A DNA stretch of 60,769 nt from Clostridia bacterium (GTDB lineage: Bacteria > Bacillota > Clostridia > Christensenellales > Aristaeellaceae). The notes beneath the pieces were generated by a model that saw only the letters and a list, made by a program, of their open reading frames with translations, was not told the DNA's origin and ran no database searches. The position numbers and the translations under genes were made by a program. The stretch covers positions 1 through 60,769 of the forward strand of contig WQXF01000002.1 in NCBI GenBank assembly GCA_009784985.1, written 5' to 3'. Of the stretch, positions 35,501 through 44,300 are shown piece by piece; position 1 is the stretch's first letter, and each line of letters starts with the position of its first letter.

Positions 35501-38500
35501 GTTCCGCGGCTGGAATGCCACCGACGCAAGTGGTATCACCGTGGACGAAGGCAGCTTTACCATGCCCAACAACGCCGTGGTGTTTGAAGGCTATTGGACG
35601 GCGGATGACGGCACGGAATACAAGGTGGAGCACTACAAGGTGGACGCCGACGGTACCCCCGCCTTGGCCGATACCGACGAACTTTCCGGCATCACGGGCG
35701 CCTCTGTAAACGCATCGCAAAAGACGTACATGGGCTACACCTATAGCGAAACGCTTTCCGAAGCTACAAAGAGCGGCACCATCCTGGCGGACGGCTCCCT
35801 GGTGCTCAAGCTGTACTACACGGTGAACACCTACGCCATTACCTACGCGTTTACGACGCCCGAAGGCAGCATGACGCCCATTGAGGCCATGGCCGCCCAG
35901 TTGCCCGCAGGGGTAGCCAACCCGCCCGGCGTGGCCTTCGGTACAACCCAAGCGGTCGAAACCAAGCCAAGCTTGCAGGGCTACACCTTCCACGGCTGGA
36001 CGACAAGCGACGTGACCGTGAGCGAAAACAGTTTTGCCATGCCGGACAACAGCGTGGCCTTTACCGGCTACTGGACGGTGAACACGGACACGGCGTATAC
36101 GGTGGAGCACTACAAGATAGGCGCCGACGGCACCCCTGTCTTGGCCGATACCGAAGACCTGGCCGGCACCACGGGCGAGGCCGTAAACGCGTCGCAAAAG
36201 ACGTACGAGGGCTACACCTACAGCGACACACTCTCCGCGACCACAAAGAGCGGCACCATCCTGGCGGATGGCTCCCTGGTGCTCAAGCTGTACTATACGG
36301 TGAACAAGTACGCCATCACCTACGCGTACACCACACCCCAGGGCAGCATCACACCCATCGCGGCCATGACCGCCCAGTTGCCTGCCGGGGTGGCCAATCC
36401 GCCCGGCGTGGCCTTTGGCACAACCCAGGCGGTGGAGGCCAAGCCAAGTTTGGAGGGCTACACCTTCCACGGCTGGACAACAAGCGACGTGACGGTGAGC
36501 GGGAACAGCTTTGCCATGCCGGACAGCACCGTAGCCTTTACCGGCTATTGGACGGCCAATGCGGACACGGCGTACACGGTGGAGCACTACAAGGTGGGCG
36601 CCGACGGCGCCCCCGTCTTGGCCGATACCGAAGATCTGGCAGGTACCACGGGCGCGGCTGTAAACGCGACGCAAAAGACGTACCCAGGGCATACCTATAA
36701 CGAAACGCTCTCCGAAGATACAAAGAGCGGCACGATCCTGGCGGACGGCTCCCTGGTGCTTAAGCTGTACTACACGGTAAACAAATATGCCGTCACCTAC
36801 GCGTACACGACGCCAGAGGGCAGCATAACGCCCATCGAGGCAATGACCGTGCAGTTGCCCGCCGGGGTGGCGAACCCGCCCGGCGTGGCCTTCGGCACAA
36901 CCCAGGCAGTCGAGGCCAAGCCAATCTTTGCGGGCTACACCTTCCACGGCTGGACAACAAACGACGTGACGGTGAGCGAGAATAGCTTTGCCATGCCGGA
37001 CAACACCGTGGCCTTTACCGGCTACTGGACCGCAAACACGGACACGGCGTACACGGTGGAGCACTACAAGGTGGATGCGGACGGTATCCCCGCCTTGGCC
37101 GATACCGAAAACCTAACCGGTACCACGGGCGCGGCCGTAAGCGCAACGCAAAAGACGTACGCGGGTTATACCTACAGCGAAACGCTCTCCGAAGATACAA
37201 AGAGCGGAACGATCCTGCCCAGCGGCTCCCTGGTGCTTAAGCTGTACTACACTGTCAATCAGTACGACATCACCTACAGCTACACCAACACCCCCACGGG
37301 CGTGCCCGGCGTGCCTACCGTACAAAGCGCGGCATATGACTCGCCGCAAACGGTATGGCAGCCCGCTCCGGATGTCATCACGGGATACACCTTCAGCGGC
37401 TGGACGGCGGAGGGCATCGGAGTTTCCAGCGGTGACTTCAACATGCCCGACAATGCCGTGACCTTCACCGGCACATGGGTAGGCAAGCCCGTGGTTATCT
37501 CCTTCTTTAACAACCACGACGATACCGATACCTCACGCTATGCGCCCGCCGAGGACGCCAATGCCGACAAACGGTATGGCGAAACCCTGGGCGACTTCAC
37601 CCCCTCCACACGCCACGGCTACAACCTGGACGGCTGGTTTACCGCGCGGACCGGTGGCGCCCAGTACATCCCCGGCACCAGCGTGATTGACACCGAGGGG
37701 CCCTTGGAGCTGTACGCACAGTGGTCGCTCAAGCAGATCGAGGTGCGGTTCCATAACAACTACAATGCTACGGACAACACGCGGTACGCCATTGGCGACG
37801 CGGCCAACACAGGCAAGTTCTATGGCGACACCCTTACGGCCTTTGCCGATCCGGTGCGCCCGCGGTACGACTTTGACGGTTGGTTTACCGCGCGCACGGA
37901 GGGCACGGAGTACGTGCCCGGCACAAGCGTGATCGACACGGACGGTACCCTGAACCTGTACGCCCAGTGGACGTACACCCACGTAACAATCTCGTACGTA
38001 CCCAACAACAATGCTTGGGGCCAGACCGTGCCAATGTCCGAGACAATCCACAAAACGCAGGGCGAGGCGCAGGGCTCCATAGCCACCCCCAATCCCGGTT
38101 GCCTGTTTGTGAACTGGACAGACAGCCAAGGCCGTGTGGTGAGCACGGACAGAACCTTTGTACCGGAGAAGGTTGGGGATGAAAACGTGGCGGCCAGGTA
38201 TACCGCCAACTTTAGAGAGATGGATCATGTAGCGATCTACTATGTAGCGCGGGAGGGCGGCTCAACCTACCCAACGGTGTCCCGCGTCAATCCTGTGTTT
38301 GGTGAGCCGGCCAGGTCCATGGCTACGGCAGCTCCCGGATACGTGTTTGTAAACTGGACCGACGCCCAGGGCAATGTGGTGGGTACCGGCGTTACGTTCA
38401 GGCCCCGCAAAGCAGAGGACGAGTTGTGGCGGGACGGCACCACCTTCTATGCCAACTTTGAGCCCATCGGCGCCAACCCACAGGGAACGATGAGCATATC

Positions 38501-39038
38501 GGTCACCAAAGAATGGATCGTACCCAATGGCGTGACCAGGCTGCCCAGCATTACGGTGACTTTGCTGCGGGATGGCAGGCCGTATGACACCCTGCAGCTG
38601 CGCAACGGCAACCGGAACGGCTCCTTTACCGGTTTGCCCCGAAATGCGCCGGACGGACGCGCTTACACTTACACCGTTACCGAGAGCACGGTGCCGGGCT
38701 TCACGCTGGTTGGCATCTCCGGCTCGGCTGATACTGGCTTTACCATCACCAACTCCGCACGCACGTTGGTCGTGTCCTTTGTTGACTGGACCGGCACGGT
38801 GATCAAACGCGAGGAAGTCCCCTATGGCGGCAGCGCTACCCCGCCCGCAGATCCCACAAGGGATGGATTTACGTTTGCGGGCTGGCGTGGCAGGTACGAA
38901 AACGTTACCAGCAACCAGTACGTGTATGCGCGCTACGAGCGGATTGCGCGCACCGGGCCCGGCACCAGCTGGATATTCGACTTTGCGGTTCCGCTGGCAG
39001 GCGGCGCAGTTTCCAACTTCGGCGATAGTGTCGAATAA
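26589..39038 (+). CDS. Giant repeat-rich surface protein 1 (Cna-B, DUF11, InlB-B repeats), 4149 aa
   Basis: An exported adhesin-like protein. Residues 1-45 are a long signal region (KFYQTKGFRALIAIALAVIL). An acidic Glu/Pro repeat (EPQGEPEAQDEPEAQGEP and similar) spans about 58-117. Residues 120-240 are shared with giant 2 (YVRV.G.V.SS..LRE.DLLGRVSGIA). A Cna-B-like domain lies at about 328-411, followed by a long unrecognised region. Two short Asp-rich, calcium-loop-like motifs include DDLNGNGVRDPGEP near 2140. InlB-B/Flg_new domains ending LYAQW occur near 2417-2502, 2837-2917 and 3558-3800. Two DUF11 domains span 2582-2834, and four 159-residue repeats span about 2918-3557. A Cna-B domain with a VTKEW lysine and ITN lies at 3968-4057. 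It ends VPLAGGAVSNFGDSVE, with no LPXTG and no hydrophobic anchor. The partner gene 39109 follows. Confidence 0.85.
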   Translation: MEKQKKVKFYQTKGFRALIAIALAVILLSDGAVQNMASLFATEQEEPVHQGVAVLEPAPETKAQPEPQGEPEAQDEPEAQGEPETQGELETEGEPEAESEPEGESASETEGEPIGDAAAKAAAGSFLAEILAIDDMTYVRVSGDVFSSYRLREQDLLGRVSGIAVASAYNEADDEAQVPASVLVAFVTEGGLLESYIAPANAQLLAYELTVEEIGEDVALEYGSAAWPLPLANFEPAQEMAPMMGLFAELELSAEAQAVIDMIELLPDADALPDGPVPQELIDQILAAWEAYQALTEEQQAEVYNIDKLEALLPLLFPQPMIMAAGIDGLLELTVSAVWNDNDDEARARPASVTVRLLADGEEIAFAVLQDANDWQHTWAELPQYKEDEVTAINYSVTQDAVAGYYTYIDSDGEPNMPVAVNIYIDGELSMNLANGHVFRIRFDGASITAIITYRPYLTGLQERLRIVLPPFFYFTATPSSGDGFRVQHSNVPLPKEYYTSPMADILKNYTPSRTNCNQLVIIFDEDVASEFTLTLGMASNNLNWLSELMVLYGTDPDKIPLKILAIAEDMNGKRLDYAEYEGTSAITDASGLSPFESVINFPNRFNSNNIIPCPWNGNGYEAQQVQLYANASNWYLASVSTWHYPYTDMVFYVPCPEPLKVTGFLNVAYTPKPEDYFELSGKRYLKIESASFRNMMNINSAFNWPASANNASNRNMVTYQFPDNDTLLPGDAYSFGPVYMGYTHKGIRYDLDASAQVAAPTVWTINDFAVTSSRTSPHTNVSFFDPNGSWGNSENLRKRLQGKEGDRYQVHWTYGGANRNSLAYTYEDARMNLTFPYEVSPTRIEYTAGGVISYNHQSSLPYVGNQFNPTAVDYRVHGDPTVHTIPLSPTQHFVNFPEEAENIVWVSFHYDEIMPSMQNMTYVITANNKTQDANGQDLGASYNVQIGMSLTTESGMRATAAKDPARRIEDAFFLSFGQPFQLTQPMDALRFGTIHASGGTAGNRTTTVLSRGKLSNSNAPQPGSTSSTSPITTPNTNPYPWSFVIMKTDGQMQDYEDVRITVTNTNAASANVMEKLKGFHFGGQIISSSSGVTIKYTTNLGQREQVVTTNGINVDLRLLPGEHVLSGSQVVIELGTINGEKLTPTSQAPTSVSNNKWNYTSTIGQGNTITPYFNGIRQYSDGSPVVHNSTNELKGTLTTSTQARFIDGANGLSTQFNDTSIGSIVHQTGWSSTLTQNDASAAAVGWNNNRSYYPNSVVNFTLGLGAVWPNALTGDVIDDMNQYKQFDMGGALLYLEVAEGFELTSITGFALKEIRAIPSSRNKLFVFEADSYITSIRLNNNMMPSRQVQGYVTPTAQLSVNQTPMILNGAWSWDAFADRYMTPASGPDAYFNQAPYYTITTPDRAFPSHWGIVAAPRPEGTDDPYGYVERQMGILNMASVTGVIVQMASLDRVTLKPGMNGAIYGSGTVAFFDWQSTDLMAKAWMQNASAEAHIESYEAVFQLARTELPTVGSGASARQMYTNEFDLFLTGPVQYDPAIVDSIVYYDGYEGTGNVVPITSASTAAQLRSVQSFVVFVAKLEPGGAAVIEMPLETTYTKLGTLTRDIKAYVGVKRRYQTSTQLMPTVFAYSTPAEFSYVSRVLQMNIGYDGFFNGSRTGTGSSLAYPVVYYTDEGGVEKELFNGQNNWNSQYNVRVNQDVSRVEMFIRQPDQYAFTVQKMPGVMEALNSDFPRVAPDQPSVLNVNYNDLRGVTNAGLKYDVLVYGLLRPNPQDLILRTGQTRQLNWGWSGSYIHDTSGISVTWDPAYEGPDPSIATLARTGGNNAYPTVMATAVGLGETTYKMVIENAFVGTEHEKPWDTAEKTANIYVIEDFRMAMRMFVDKDHNNTFGQGDEMLHFADLAEYHQMFWLSFDWETPVIPIDPAYDPVTGYYSFSIDLSQSWGYLFAKNPYSSDISAQNTGRFPWALPPNLPQDSGSFWYEPNYPHDAGEVALLYADFSDLPVTVVNDVAYAYVDFVIERPHTVTFTAKNGDILQGQNTDRMVSVNGSVVQTDNQGKTFSQMKVWNGDSIYTIGDYVGVQPNEGYVWPPDTQYQLREWKRMDDGSNMLRREEWWSWYIPIREDMTLEAQTFRPVYLNLLFFDDLNGNGVRDPGEPILNIGEAHWYFDFIYEAFERVGNTNVWRGMAPQGPTTLEYNGYGPFSYDDTANNPPVTRWPGDTYTVRYGNTTQTHNLTRYWRPYDFNMPMPMTTFELDFSDVPVGEDVYLEIPMRRPYIVTFRTESGTVVRPTNTYYSPSSRYVDPWNPSKVDAQGKSFLQTQYFPGTRLTMGFTDTGWHPDPFGHYGVEWALEYYYEQYQQYDEFNQLVTVQPSMGFWWPNSPDERMWKCLETNETKSETEWRDTPVNSNLTFVAQPRRIFFAVNYMPNAPGVTGETDDGMMYRPGDTATIVPSDFVVPMYPGTSMPAYEFLTWNTEPDGSGDTHAVYSTTVMGEDDLTLYAQWKTLYRVEHYLQRPGTSQYDIVSADTQTIPAAVGTPISAQPNTYSGYRFAEAVSNPTGIVAMPEMVNNVLTATTLKFYYELEPDLSITKTANRELFRPNTNVTFTLVVTNAVGGIARDVVVTDVLPAGLTFVSATPRVNDSGTATEENGTITWEIPRIASGATARLTIVARVGANMAGNTITNTAYLAEEFGEEYNPMPSDSVSIEAKDPALTITKQVDLDVARKGDTLTYTITVTNTDGELVANNIVVSDVLPTGLSYESHTASQTDVVTQDGNSITWRVAALNAGASAQLTLKAKVDAFPAAGSVTNTATIAQENGAGLQDPPSDSVTTDEDDNYTVTYDGNGNTDGTAPQDSNSPYYVNTTATVFDKGDLAKTGHTFKGWATSAQAATAGTVAHEPGAQINIVANVALFAVWELNKFSITYQYTTPEGSVTPIQAMTAQLPAGVANPPGAAFGTTHAIEAQPSLTGYTFRGWNATDASGITVDEGSFTMPNNAVVFEGYWTADDGTEYKVEHYKVDADGTPALADTDELSGITGASVNASQKTYMGYTYSETLSEATKSGTILADGSLVLKLYYTVNTYAITYAFTTPEGSMTPIEAMAAQLPAGVANPPGVAFGTTQAVETKPSLQGYTFHGWTTSDVTVSENSFAMPDNSVAFTGYWTVNTDTAYTVEHYKIGADGTPVLADTEDLAGTTGEAVNASQKTYEGYTYSDTLSATTKSGTILADGSLVLKLYYTVNKYAITYAYTTPQGSITPIAAMTAQLPAGVANPPGVAFGTTQAVEAKPSLEGYTFHGWTTSDVTVSGNSFAMPDSTVAFTGYWTANADTAYTVEHYKVGADGAPVLADTEDLAGTTGAAVNATQKTYPGHTYNETLSEDTKSGTILADGSLVLKLYYTVNKYAVTYAYTTPEGSITPIEAMTVQLPAGVANPPGVAFGTTQAVEAKPIFAGYTFHGWTTNDVTVSENSFAMPDNTVAFTGYWTANTDTAYTVEHYKVDADGIPALADTENLTGTTGAAVSATQKTYAGYTYSETLSEDTKSGTILPSGSLVLKLYYTVNQYDITYSYTNTPTGVPGVPTVQSAAYDSPQTVWQPAPDVITGYTFSGWTAEGIGVSSGDFNMPDNAVTFTGTWVGKPVVISFFNNHDDTDTSRYAPAEDANADKRYGETLGDFTPSTRHGYNLDGWFTARTGGAQYIPGTSVIDTEGPLELYAQWSLKQIEVRFHNNYNATDNTRYAIGDAANTGKFYGDTLTAFADPVRPRYDFDGWFTARTEGTEYVPGTSVIDTDGTLNLYAQWTYTHVTISYVPNNNAWGQTVPMSETIHKTQGEAQGSIATPNPGCLFVNWTDSQGRVVSTDRTFVPEKVGDENVAARYTANFREMDHVAIYYVAREGGSTYPTVSRVNPVFGEPARSMATAAPGYVFVNWTDAQGNVVGTGVTFRPRKAEDELWRDGTTFYANFEPIGANPQGTMSISVTKEWIVPNGVTRLPSITVTLLRDGRPYDTLQLRNGNRNGSFTGLPRNAPDGRAYTYTVTESTVPGFTLVGISGSADTGFTITNSARTLVVSFVDWTGTVIKREEVPYGGSATPPADPTRDGFTFAGWRGRYENVTSNQYVYARYERIARTGPGTSWIFDFAVPLAGGAVSNFGDSVE
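35340..37258 (+). repeat. Four tandem 477-486-bp coding repeats
   Basis: Four in-frame copies begin near 35340, 35826, 36304 and 36781. Each encodes about 159 residues: an InlB-B-like half (ITYAYTTPEGSITPIEAM, then GYTFHGW) and a MucBP-like half (YTVEHYKVDADG, then LVLKLYYTVN). Copies 2-4 are the most alike at the DNA level, as expected for recent duplication or homogenisation. Repeat number may vary between strains. Confidence 0.85.
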
Positions 39039-39039
39039 A

Positions 39040-39076
39040 CATGGGCGACGGGCGGCCTGGCGCCGCCCGTCCCATG
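39040..39076 (+). other. Intergenic hairpin between giant gene 1 and its binding-protein gene
   Basis: CATGGG plus ACGGGCGGC (39040-39056, with a 2-nt CG bulge) pairs with GCCGCCCGT plus CCCATG (39062-39076) around a 5-nt loop, just after the stop codon. There is no U-tract, so it is more likely a processing or stabilising element or a partial attenuator than a full terminator. The equivalent 38-bp gap in the second module has no such hairpin. Confidence 0.5.
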
Positions 39077-39108
39077 TCTGTAAAAACGCAACATGGAGGA
39101 AAGGCATC

Positions 39109-40992
39109 ATGAAACGGATTTCGGCAATCGTTGCCGCGTCGATCCTGGTATTTTCTTGTATTGTTCCGGCATGGGCGGACGAAGCCCCGGAAACCATGTC
39201 CCTCACGGTGGGCACGCCCACCAGGATAAGCGGTTGCTTTTTTTCGGGCAAGTGGGGCGTTAACTCCGCTGATGTGGACTTGCGCGAACTGATCCACGGC
39301 TACAACACGATCTCATGGGAAGCCAACGGTGATTTTGTGATAGATGAAACCGTGGTGAGGCAACTGGAAGCCTTTGAGGAAAGCGGCAACAGGCGGTATC
39401 GGATCACATTCAACGAGGGCCTAACCTACAATGACGGTTCCCCACTGGCCGCGCCGGATTACGCGTTCTCGGCCCTGCTGCTTTCCTCATCCCAGTTTGC
39501 TGCGCTGGGGGGCGCACCTACCGAGATGAGCTGGCTGTTGGGCTATGAGGCATTTTTTGAGGGCGCGCCTTTCGCGGGCGTGCGGGTGATCGACGAGCAT
39601 ACGTTGGATTTGACGATTGACGGGCGCTATTTGCCCTTTTTCTATGAAATTGTACTGCTGAACATCACGCCGTATCCCATTACCGTGCTTGCGCCGGGCT
39701 GTGAGATAAAGGACGATGGGCAGGGCGCATACATCGAGGGGCCCCTCACCGAGGAGCTGCTTCGCGCAACGGTACTGGACGAGGCCACCGGCTATCTGCG
39801 CAACCCGGCCGTTACTGCAGGCCCGTACGTACTGCAATCCTTCGATGAGGAAGAGCAGATTGCCCAGTTGACAAAAAATCTGTATTACGCGGGCAATTTT
39901 GAGGGGATTGTGCCCCAGATCGACGAGCTTACCGTTGTACATACAAACCCACAAACCGCGCTGGATGATGTCGAGAGCGGACGGATTGACCTGATCAACA
40001 AGATATCCGATGGCGCTGTGATTGAAGACGGCATGGACCGGGTGTGGGAAGACCTGGTGCGCGCACAAAGCTATCTGCGTTCCGGCAAGACCTTCCTTTC
40101 CTTTGCGTGTGAGCTTGGGCCTACACAATCCGTGGGCGTACGCAATGCCGTGACCCGTTGTGTCAACCAGAATGAAGTGATTGCGGAGTTTACGTTGGGG
40201 CACGGCATTCCGGTATACGCATATTACGGCCCCGGTCAGTGGATGGCCCAGGAAGCCCACGAAGAACTCATCAAGTACGAAACCGTACTTGACCTAACCG
40301 AGGCGGCGTGGTTGCTCGTGGAAGACGGTTGGGTGCTCAATGAAAACGGCGACGCCTACGACAAGGATGCCGGAGGCCCGCGCTACCGCGAGGCTGAGGA
40401 TGGCGCCCTGGAAAAGCTGGCCCTCAAGTGGGCGCAGCCCCAGGAAACAGCGCTGTCCGGCGTACTGGAGCAGGCGATGCTGGCACACATGGAGTCTATC
40501 GGCATCGAAGTGGAGATCACAACGCTTCCCTTTGACGAACTGCTCTTGCATTATTATCGGCAGGTTGACCGCACATACAATATGTTCACCATGTCCACCA
40601 ACTTCAACCTGGCCTTTGACCCATATCCTGCGTTTCACACCGGCGATGCGTTTCAGGGCGAATCCAACCGCACCGGCCTGCTGGATGAGGAGTTAATGAA
40701 ACTGGCGTTGGCCATGCGCCAAACAGAGGTGCAAAACAACGAAGCGTACATGGAGCACTGGTTTAATTTCCAGGATAGATTCCATGAGTTGATGCCGGTG
40801 GCGCCGCTATTTTCCAGCGCTTATTACGATTTCCACCGCAATGACTTGCAGGCGTATCACTCCAATGCCTATTTTAGCTGGGCCACGGCCATCGTATATG
40901 CTTACATCGGCGATCCGCCGGCAGAGGAGTGGGGTGAAATTGAGGATGTGCCCCTGCAGATGGATGAGACGTTCGGTGATGATGACTGGTAG
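39109..40992 (+). CDS. Secreted family-5 solute-binding-like protein A
   Basis: A 627-residue exported protein with a signal peptide (MKRISAIVAASILVF, SPase I site near AWA-DEA). It lacks a good lipobox. The body matches peptide/nickel-type binding proteins (SBP family 5): DVDLRELIHGYNTISWE, YRITFNEGLTYNDGSPLAAP, TAGPYVLQSFDEEEQIAQL, the LTKNLYYAG/FEGIVPQIDEL pattern and FDPYPAFHTGD. It is a clear paralogue of 50156-52021. Family members usually feed Opp/Dpp permeases, but none is nearby and the protein seems not to be lipid-anchored. Its constant partner is the giant surface protein upstream. GGAGGAAAG precedes the ATG. A terminator follows at 41029. Confidence 0.82.
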   Translation: MKRISAIVAASILVFSCIVPAWADEAPETMSLTVGTPTRISGCFFSGKWGVNSADVDLRELIHGYNTISWEANGDFVIDETVVRQLEAFEESGNRRYRITFNEGLTYNDGSPLAAPDYAFSALLLSSSQFAALGGAPTEMSWLLGYEAFFEGAPFAGVRVIDEHTLDLTIDGRYLPFFYEIVLLNITPYPITVLAPGCEIKDDGQGAYIEGPLTEELLRATVLDEATGYLRNPAVTAGPYVLQSFDEEEQIAQLTKNLYYAGNFEGIVPQIDELTVVHTNPQTALDDVESGRIDLINKISDGAVIEDGMDRVWEDLVRAQSYLRSGKTFLSFACELGPTQSVGVRNAVTRCVNQNEVIAEFTLGHGIPVYAYYGPGQWMAQEAHEELIKYETVLDLTEAAWLLVEDGWVLNENGDAYDKDAGGPRYREAEDGALEKLALKWAQPQETALSGVLEQAMLAHMESIGIEVEITTLPFDELLLHYYRQVDRTYNMFTMSTNFNLAFDPYPAFHTGDAFQGESNRTGLLDEELMKLALAMRQTEVQNNEAYMEHWFNFQDRFHELMPVAPLFSSAYYDFHRNDLQAYHSNAYFSWATAIVYAYIGDPPAEEWGEIEDVPLQMDETFGDDDW

Positions 40993-41028
40993 GCGGATGA
41001 AAGAGTATCAAAGAAAATAAGAAAAACG

Positions 41029-41064
41029 GCTCTGCTGACACCCAAATCAGCAGAGCTGTTTTTT
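41029..41064 (+). terminator. Intrinsic terminator of module 1
   Basis: A 10-bp stem GCTCTGCTGA (41029-41038) / TCAGCAGAGC (41047-41056) with a U-run 41059-41064, 37 bases after the stop codon. Confidence 0.85.
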
Positions 41065-41241
41065 GCGAAGGATTTTGTGTTTTCGCTAAGCCGAGTGGGG
41101 TTCATGCGCTACGCTATAGCTTAAGTTTAAAAAGCAGTATTTTCATAAGTTTTTGGGCGAACTGTATGTTTTGAAACCATAAATATGGTTGTTATTGCCT
41201 AACGAGAGAAGTTCTATAGGAAATCTAAACAAAAAGATAAT

Positions 41242-41271
41242 TTGACAGAAAGTTGCTTTTCATTTTACAGT
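41242..41271 (+). promoter_or_regulatory. Promoter of giant surface-protein gene 2
   Basis: TTGACA (41242-41247), 18 bp, TACAGT (41266-41271), 56 bases before the start codon. The rest of the 335-base gap (41065-41241) is AT-rich with no gene seen. Confidence 0.55.
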
Positions 41272-41327
41272 AGACAAGCAATGAAACGAAGTAAATAAAC
41301 CAACATATACATGGAGGTATCACAGCA

Positions 41328-44300
41328 ATGGAAAAACAAGAGAATACGAAGAAAAAGCTGCGGTTCTACCACACTAAAAAATTTCGGAGCTTGATGGGTG
41401 TCGCGCTGGCGCTTATACTGGTGGGCAACGAGATGATCGTTAGGATTCCAGCGTTGTTTGCCGGTGATGGGTCACAGGATGCCCCTGACCCCGGTATGGA
41501 AATCGCCATGCTGGAGCAGACATCCAAGCCGGAAGCTCAGCTCGAAACACAGCTTGGGTTGGAGGGTATGGCTGCTGAAGCAACCGAGGAGGAAGCGGAG
41601 CTTCTTACTGAAGGCGGATCTGCCGAAGAAGGGGCTGCTGAAGACGGATCTGCCGAAGAAGGGGCTGCCGCAGAAAAACCTGCCGTTGAAAGCCCCGCCG
41701 GGGATCTCCTTGCCAAAGCCATCGCCGCCGACGGCATGGCGTATGTTCGCGTAAACGGCGAGGTGTACTCCTCTGCCAATCTGCGGGAGAAGGATCTTCT
41801 AGGCCGTGTATCGGGCATCGCCATTGCGATCACCTACAACGAAGCCAACGAAGATACCCGCGCCACGGTTGAGGTGGTATTTGCCACAGACAAAGCGTTG
41901 GGAAAAGGCTTTATGGATGCCGGTGACGCCATGTTGCAAGGATACGACGAAACCGTCGAGGAGATTGGCGAGGATGGCGTGCGTGAATACCAATCGGCAG
42001 CGTGGCCGCTGAGCCTTGCCAGCTTTGAAGCTGCGAAGGTTGGCCAGGCAGTTTCGCCCATGTCCGGAAGCGGCAGCTTCGAAGTGCTTGGAGCGGATGT
42101 GATGCCCATCGCCTCCTTCTACAACTGGGACGATGAGACGCTGCTATACGAAACCCCCGTAGAAGTGGGCGATTATGCCGTTTATGAGGGCGAAACGCCG
42201 CAGCGGGACGGGTTCGAGTTCGCGGGCTGGGATCCGGATCCGGCGGATACGCCGATCCTTTCCGACACATGGTTTACTGCGCAGTTTTTTATGCCGGTGG
42301 CCACACTTGGCGGAGAACTTCTTAGCGGAGATCTTGGCGGGGGCGATACCTATCACAGCGTGAAATTTGTGGGCCACGACGGCGAGCAAATCGCGGCGCA
42401 ATCCGTGCTTCATGGCGCGGCTGCCGTGGTGCCGCAGAATCCCACCCGGCCAGACAGTGGAGGCGTGGGCTACCGCTTCACCGGCTGGCAGAGCGCCCCT
42501 GTGGGCATAACGACCGGCAACATCACCGCCGACGTTGTGTTCACGGCGGCGTACGAGACGCTGCAGCGGGTTACGTTCACCATCAACTACCAGTTTGCCG
42601 GCGGTGTGAGCGATCCCGACATCACGCTACCCCCGGCGCTGATATTCCAGCACCTGATGAACGATGTGATCGACATATCGGAAGACTCCCCGGCGCTGGC
42701 CGGTTATAGGGCGGATATCGCCACCGTGACCTATGAGGGCACGATTACTATGAACATCTCCCGCACGGTTACCTATACCAAGGTGACCGATTTGGTGCCC
42801 TATACCATTCGGTATTACCTAGAAAGGGCGGGCATTACCGGCGAGCCGGACATAGCAAACGCCGCGCACTTTGACCTGCAGGCAGCGCCGATCCACACCG
42901 GCAGCGTACCCTACGGCGAGGTGTTCATACCCGCGGACCATTCATTCCCGGGTTATGTACGCATGGACCGCCCCTATTCTCCGCTCACCGAGGCGACGAC
43001 GATCAGCGAATATTACAAGCGCGACGAGTTTACCGTTATGTTCGATACCGGCGGCGACGGGGCTTCCTTCCATGAGCCTGTTACCGCCAAATTCGGAGCC
43101 CCCGTGGCTTTGCCCACGCCTGCGCGCACGGGCTACACGTTCACAGGCTGGACTTCCGCCGAAACTGGCTCTATTCCTGCGGGCACGGCGCAAATCAACA
43201 TGCCACCGGCAAACATAACGCTGAAGGCGGTTTGGGATGCGAACCTGGTCAACGTGCAGGTGGTCTATTGGTTTGAGACGGCCAACGTGCTGCCCTTTAA
43301 CCAGACGCCCGTGATCACCAACCAGAATCATTTCTCAGTGGTCGACATCGGCTCAAGCGCGGGCAGCAGCGTCCAAATTCCTGGCGCCACGGCAACCATC
43401 CAGCGCCTTGCTGGCAGCGACCCGGTGACTGGATATACAGCGCCGCAAGATGTTGTGACGACCCAGGCGCCGGGGGAAGCCGATTATCAGGTTAAAGTTG
43501 GCGAACATATGGGCCAGTGGGCGACCACCGCAACAGTCGCGGGCGATGGATCCACGATTTTGAACGTGTACTACAAACGGATCGTGTTTACCTACATTTT
43601 TGATAGGGTTAACGTTTTTAGCGGCATGAGCTACATGCCCGACTTCCATTATCCATGGATTGAGCCCGGCAATGCCGCCACCGGCATGGTGCCAGGCGAC
43701 ACGGGCACCTACAATCCGCGTTATAGTTTCCAATTCAAATTCGAGGAGTTCATTGGTGGCAAGTGGCCGTCCTGGGGCAGCACCTATTGGCCCGAGACAC
43801 CGCATACGACGCGGACAATCATCGAATGGTACCCGTACATGACAGCCAACACCGTGCACCCGACCAGAGCCAACCTTGGGTATTTTAGATCCAACGCTAT
43901 CACCGTAGCATCCCCGGCCTTGCTGCCCGTTGCGGGGCAAAACAATCTGAACTTAGCCGATAACGAAGCGATCTGGGGTTTCTACGCCACGTCGGGACAG
44001 CAAAATTACGGAAGCTTTGTGTCGTATTTCTTCGAGCAGCTTCCGGGTCAGAATACGGTACCCGGCCAATACACGTATATGTCCTCCGGGCCTGAGACTA
44101 TGCCTGAAACCCCACGTACGCGCGACATTACCCTTACGCACAACGGTGTTAATTACATCTTTAACGCGGGCAACCTGGGGCAAACGAGCGGGCACCCCCA
44201 CGGCGGGGACATGCCCTACTCCCATCCGTATTCAGCCGACGGACCAAGCTTTGCGGCGGACCTTGTCCCTCTGGAAGGCATGGATATGGACCCTACAAAA

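Noticed and set aside
34968-37064. 698-codon open frame on the minus strand
   Set aside because: It lies inside the tandem repeats of giant gene 1; its repeats mirror the sense repeats, there is no ribosome-binding site or known domain, and the high GC of the sense codons explains the open frame.
35340-37258. CRISPR-like periodicity
   Set aside because: The units are 477-486 bp, continuous and in frame, with no short repeat/spacer pattern.
38990-39038. LPXTG-type sorting signal in the giant proteins
   Set aside because: The tails end PLAGGAVSNFGD without LPXTG, hydrophobic helix or basic end; treated as a separate motif.
43353-43940. Minus-strand open frame in giant gene 2
   Set aside because: No ribosome-binding site or family match; codon pattern follows the sense gene.
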